A stretch of 7,808 nt of DNA, taken from positions 1 through 7,808 of the forward strand of contig JAITJV010000105.1 of NCBI GenBank assembly GCA_031278755.1, in the 5' to 3' direction. How positions within the stretch are numbered: the stretch's first letter is position 1; the number at the start of each line of letters is the position of its first letter. Below the pieces are notes generated by a model. That model ran no database searches. It had not been told where the DNA came from and worked only from the letters and a program-made list of their open reading frames with translations. Positions 5,332-7,808 of this stretch are shown here, in pieces. The position numbers and the translations under genes were made by a program. The stretch comes from Treponema sp. (GTDB taxonomy: Bacteria; Spirochaetota; Spirochaetia; Treponematales; Breznakiellaceae).

Positions 5332-7212
5332 ATGAGCGGTTCCATAAGCCTGATCCTCGGCTCCCACAACCATCTGCCCCCGGGCGCCGGCGACGATGAA
5401 TTTGAAAGGATATACGAGCGCCGCGTAAAGCCCTTTATTCAGACTTTATACAAATTTCCCAAAATACAGGCGGTGCTCCATTATTCGGGGGTGCTCCTGC
5501 ACAGGCTGGAACGCCTTCACCCTGAATTTTTCATGCTTATAGAAGATCTCCTTTCGCGCAAGCAGGTTGAAATACTCGGAGGCGGTTTCTACGAACCCAT
5601 GATGCCCCTTATCCCCCAGCAGGATAAAATCGGGCAGGTTGAACTTCTTACCACGTATCTCCGGAAAAGTTTCGGGAAGAGGCCCCAGGGATGCTGGCTT
5701 TCCGCTCTTGCATGGGAGCAGAGCCTCGTAAGCCCCCTTAACGCCTGCGGCATAGGTTACACCTTTCTTTCGGACAGCCAGTTCCTTCTCGCCGGCCTTG
5801 GAGGAAACGATCTTTACCTTCCCTGCATCACCGAAGATCAGGGGAAGATGCTCACGGTTTTTCCCGCTTCCAACGAACTGAAAGACGGCTTTGCCAAAAA
5901 GAACGCCTCCGACGTCCTTAACGGCCTCGCCCGGGTTCTGCCGCAGGGATCCTGGACAGTATCGGTTTTCCCCGGAAATATTTTTACCGAAGAAGACGGC
6001 GGCCCCGAATTTACCTTCCACCGTTTTTTTGAAGAACTGTCCCGCTGTGAATCCTTTGTCGAATATACTACGCCGGGCCGGCTGAACCGTTCTTTTGAAA
6101 AATTGAAGAAGGCCTATTTTCCCGCTTCGCTGGGGGCCTGCCCCCGGTTCGAAGGGGAATCTTTCAGGGGATGCCCCGGCCCCCGTAGTGTTCTTATTGA
6201 TTATCCTGAAGCCAACGGGGTGTATTCAAAAATGGTTTATGTTCATGCGCTCATCAACCAGCTCCGGGGGGACAAGGCCCGAAAGCGTACCGCCAGGGAA
6301 GAATTATGGAAAGCCCAGGGCTGCGATATTTACACTCTGCCGCCGCATGGCGGGATATACAGGCCCGATCTGCGGAAGGCCGCGTACCGTTCGCTTCTGG
6401 CCGCGGAAAAGATAACCAGGGAAAAGGGCCGTTTCAACCCGTCGCTGCTTCATTTTGATATAAACCTTGACGGCGGGACCGAGTACCTTTTACAGGATGA
6501 AAAAATCAACAGTTACATAGAGCTGCGGGGGGCGGAGATTTTTGAACTGGACTACCTTCCCAAGAACTGGAACTATCTTGATACGCTTCTGCCCCGGGAA
6601 GATCCGTCCGATGCGGATTCCGGACCCAGGCGGGCGGCGTTTACCGATACGTTCCTCCCCCCCGGAACGGATTTTTCGCTTCTTCCCGTTCCCGGTTCGC
6701 GGTACTGCGGAAACGAACGTTTTTTGACCGGCGAGATGGACCGGAACAAGCTCAAAATACACTTTACCCTTCCCGCCAATGACGCTGTTCCCTTCGGGCG
6801 TATAACAATGGGAAAAACTTTTCAGAGCCGCAAGGACGCCCTTACCGTGTCCTATTCCCTTTCCAACGGCGGCGAAGAAAAGACGGATTTTATTTTTGCC
6901 CCCGCGGCGGATCTTTCTTTCCCCGGAAACGGCGAGGAGTTTTTTCGCGTGCTCAAGGGGAACGCCCCCGTCAGTCAGGATGCGCCGGGGAATATAACCG
7001 ACGCCGAGTCCCTGAAATTCCAGGACCTTAAAAACGAAGTCCAAATCAGCCTTGGCTCGAAAAAAACCTTTGAAGCGCGCATCGTACCTGTCAATATCCC
7101 CTGCGGCGCGGGCCGGCTGTACCAGTCAACCTGCGTCGCCCTTCTTTTTAAAGTATCCCTTGAACCGCGCCAGTCCTGGAACAACGAGTTCACCCTTAAA
7201 TTCTCGCATTGA
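5332..7212 (+). CDS. GH57-like protein (DUF1925/DUF1926 type), probable pseudoenzyme
   Basis: This matches the glycoside hydrolase family 57 4-alpha-glucanotransferase/alpha-amylase group over its whole 626 residues (relatives are about 650). The N-terminal catalytic barrel has GSHNHLP (10-16), HYSGVLL (50-56), GGFYEPM (84-90) and CWLSALAWEQSL (121-132). A DUF1925-like part (about 285-370) has DYPEAN and HGGIYRPDLR, and a DUF1926-like beta domain (about 375-626) has INLDGGTEY, AEIFELDY and LDTLLPR. In active Thermococcus litoralis enzyme the nucleophile is Glu in WLTERVW; here it is Ala125. The acid/base region FHDDGE reads FPGNIF, so Gly215-Asn216 replace the Asp pair. Starch or glycogen remodelling is thus unlikely without other residues; sugar binding, regulation or a new activity is possible. 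ATG 5332 follows GGAGG by five bases and lies one base after rnfA, so it is probably in the same operon. No signal peptide is visible, so it is cytoplasmic. Confidence 0.88.
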   Translation: MSGSISLILGSHNHLPPGAGDDEFERIYERRVKPFIQTLYKFPKIQAVLHYSGVLLHRLERLHPEFFMLIEDLLSRKQVEILGGGFYEPMMPLIPQQDKIGQVELLTTYLRKSFGKRPQGCWLSALAWEQSLVSPLNACGIGYTFLSDSQFLLAGLGGNDLYLPCITEDQGKMLTVFPASNELKDGFAKKNASDVLNGLARVLPQGSWTVSVFPGNIFTEEDGGPEFTFHRFFEELSRCESFVEYTTPGRLNRSFEKLKKAYFPASLGACPRFEGESFRGCPGPRSVLIDYPEANGVYSKMVYVHALINQLRGDKARKRTAREELWKAQGCDIYTLPPHGGIYRPDLRKAAYRSLLAAEKITREKGRFNPSLLHFDINLDGGTEYLLQDEKINSYIELRGAEIFELDYLPKNWNYLDTLLPREDPSDADSGPRRAAFTDTFLPPGTDFSLLPVPGSRYCGNERFLTGEMDRNKLKIHFTLPANDAVPFGRITMGKTFQSRKDALTVSYSLSNGGEEKTDFIFAPAADLSFPGNGEEFFRVLKGNAPVSQDAPGNITDAESLKFQDLKNEVQISLGSKKTFEARIVPVNIPCGAGRLYQSTCVALLFKVSLEPRQSWNNEFTLKFSH

Positions 7213-7234
7213 TGCGGTTCGGTTAAGGGAAGTT

Positions 7235-7286
7235 CCGGAAACTCGGCCGGAGTTTCCCTGAAGCTATTCCCAGTTTCCGGGTTTTT
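7235..7286 (+). terminator. Probable rho-independent terminator with a competing hairpin
   Basis: CCGGAAACT (7235-7243) can pair perfectly with AGTTTCCGG (7272-7280), which is followed by G and five T (7282-7286): a 9-bp stem, 28-base loop and short T run. The same left arm can also pair with the nearer copy: GGAAACTC (7237-7244) with GAGTTTCC (7250-7257), an 8-bp stem with a 5-base loop and no T run. The two structures exclude each other. It sits 22 bases after the GH57-like stop, where the operon would end. The large loop and short T run keep confidence moderate. Confidence 0.5.
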
Positions 7287-7301
7287 CATTATCATGAGGG
7301 G

Positions 7302-7808
7302 ATGAAACGCAGGCTTATCACTTCAGCGCTCCCCTATGTAAACAACGTGCCCCATCTGGGAAACCTTATCCAGGTTTTGTCCGCCGACGCCTTTGCCAGA
7401 TTCTGCCGGCTTAAAGGGTATGAAACACTTTATATTTGCGGAACCGATGAATACGGAACCGCTACGGAAACCAGGGCCGCCGAAGAGGGAATAAGCCCGA
7501 GGGAGCTTTGCGACCGTTACCATGCGGTACACGCGGAAATTTACCGCTGGTTCAATATAAACTTTGATAAATTCGGCCGCACCTCCACGCCGGTACAAAC
7601 CGAGGTTACCCAGGACATCTTCAAAAAACTCGACGCCGCGGGCTTTATCCGCGAGCATACCCTCGAACAGCTTTACTGCGCCTCCTGCGGCCGTTTTCTT
7701 GCCGACAGATACAGACGGGGAAAGTGCCCGCACTGCGGCTCGGAGGACGCGCGGGGGGATCAGTGCGAACAATGCGGAAAACTCCTTGACCCCGCGGAAT
7801 TGATCGAG
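7302..7808 (+). CDS. metG: Methionyl-tRNA synthetase, 3'-truncated by window edge
   Basis: MetG charges tRNA-Met with methionine in the cytoplasm. The first 169 residues are present and run in frame off the right edge. The N-terminus, [19 protein letters not shown], is the class I signature with the HIGH-type motif as HLGN (18-21). [11 protein letters not shown] (46-56) is a well-known MetRS segment. The zinc-knuckle insert has three CxxC pairs in view, C126/C129, C142/C145 and C155/C158, with [14 protein letters not shown] and [13 protein letters not shown] typical of the family; a further pair is expected beyond the edge, as in the double-zinc type. The KMSKS loop and anticodon-binding domain are outside the window. 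The ribosome binding purines (gagggg) abut the ATG with no spacer. It lies after the terminator and is not expected to be part of the rnf operon. Confidence 0.96.
   Translation, partial: MKRRLITSALPYVNNVPHLGNLIQVLSADAFARFCRLKGYETLYICGTDEYGTATETRAAEEGISPRELCDRYHAVHAEIYRWFNINFDKFGRTSTPVQTEVTQDIFKKLDAAGFIREHTLEQLYCASCGRFLADRYRRGKCPHCGSEDARGDQCEQCGKLLDPAELIE

Noticed and set aside
5716..5718. Glu129 as a replacement nucleophile in the GH57-like protein
   Set aside because: It lies four residues past the catalytic position, after the conserved Trp of the WLTERVW motif, where known enzymes have Gln. I kept it as a point to test by modelling and do not claim it as catalytic.
5446..6021. Minus-strand open frame opposite the GH57-like gene
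   Set aside because: The plus-strand product aligns with GH57 over this whole stretch; the reverse translation shows nothing recognisable.
1..7808. tRNA genes, CRISPR arrays, insertion sequences, attachment sites
   Set aside because: I looked for cloverleaf-like segments, spaced direct repeats, transposase motifs and terminal inverted repeats and found none; coding density leaves only the 7213-7301 gap free.

Overview
The window holds one long plus-strand block of tightly packed genes, then a short gap, then the 5' part of an unrelated gene. From left to right: the 3' part of an unidentified multi-pass membrane protein gene; five genes in the order rnfC-rnfD-rnfG-rnfE-rnfA, which encode homologues of the Rnf (ion-pumping ferredoxin:NAD+ oxidoreductase) subunits; a gene for a GH57 4-alpha-glucanotransferase/alpha-amylase-like protein; an intergenic hairpin region; and the start of metG (methionyl-tRNA synthetase). 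Every junction from the first gene to the GH57-like gene is a 1- or 4-base overlap or a 1-base gap, so the first seven genes look like a single translationally coupled operon.

No taxonomic marker gene is complete. The sequence is GC-rich by eye. A divergent rnfCDGEA set with no adjacent rnfB, beside a GH57/DUF1925/DUF1926 protein, makes me think of a spirochaete, probably Treponema-like. This is an inference of modest confidence. All genes share the same GC-rich codon style, and I see no transposase, phage gene, CRISPR array or tRNA.

The most interesting feature is that the Rnf homologues keep the membrane scaffold of the complex but appear to have lost most of its redox cofactor sites. RnfC keeps both CxxCxxCxxxCP 4Fe-4S motifs, but its FMN/NADH-site motifs (GGAGFPT and NGAECEP in canonical proteins) are badly altered. 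RnfD has GSPL where the flavinylated SGAT(P)L motif is expected. RnfG is only 151 residues and ends before the flavinylation SGAT motif. RnfA lacks both cysteines, and RnfE one of two, that hold the membrane 2Fe-2S cluster. The GH57-like protein directly downstream has likewise lost both catalytic carboxylates (Ala125 at the nucleophile site, Gly215-Asn216 at the acid/base site). The operon therefore looks like intact, expressed genes for a cofactor-poor, Rnf-derived membrane complex with a GH57 pseudoenzyme, and not like decaying genes: all frames are open and coupling is tight. These residue calls rest on by-eye alignment to remembered family consensus sequences.

Two runs of eight G lie near codons 9-11 of rnfC and of rnfE, and could be slippage-prone tracts. 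The gap before metG holds a probable terminator with two competing hairpins.
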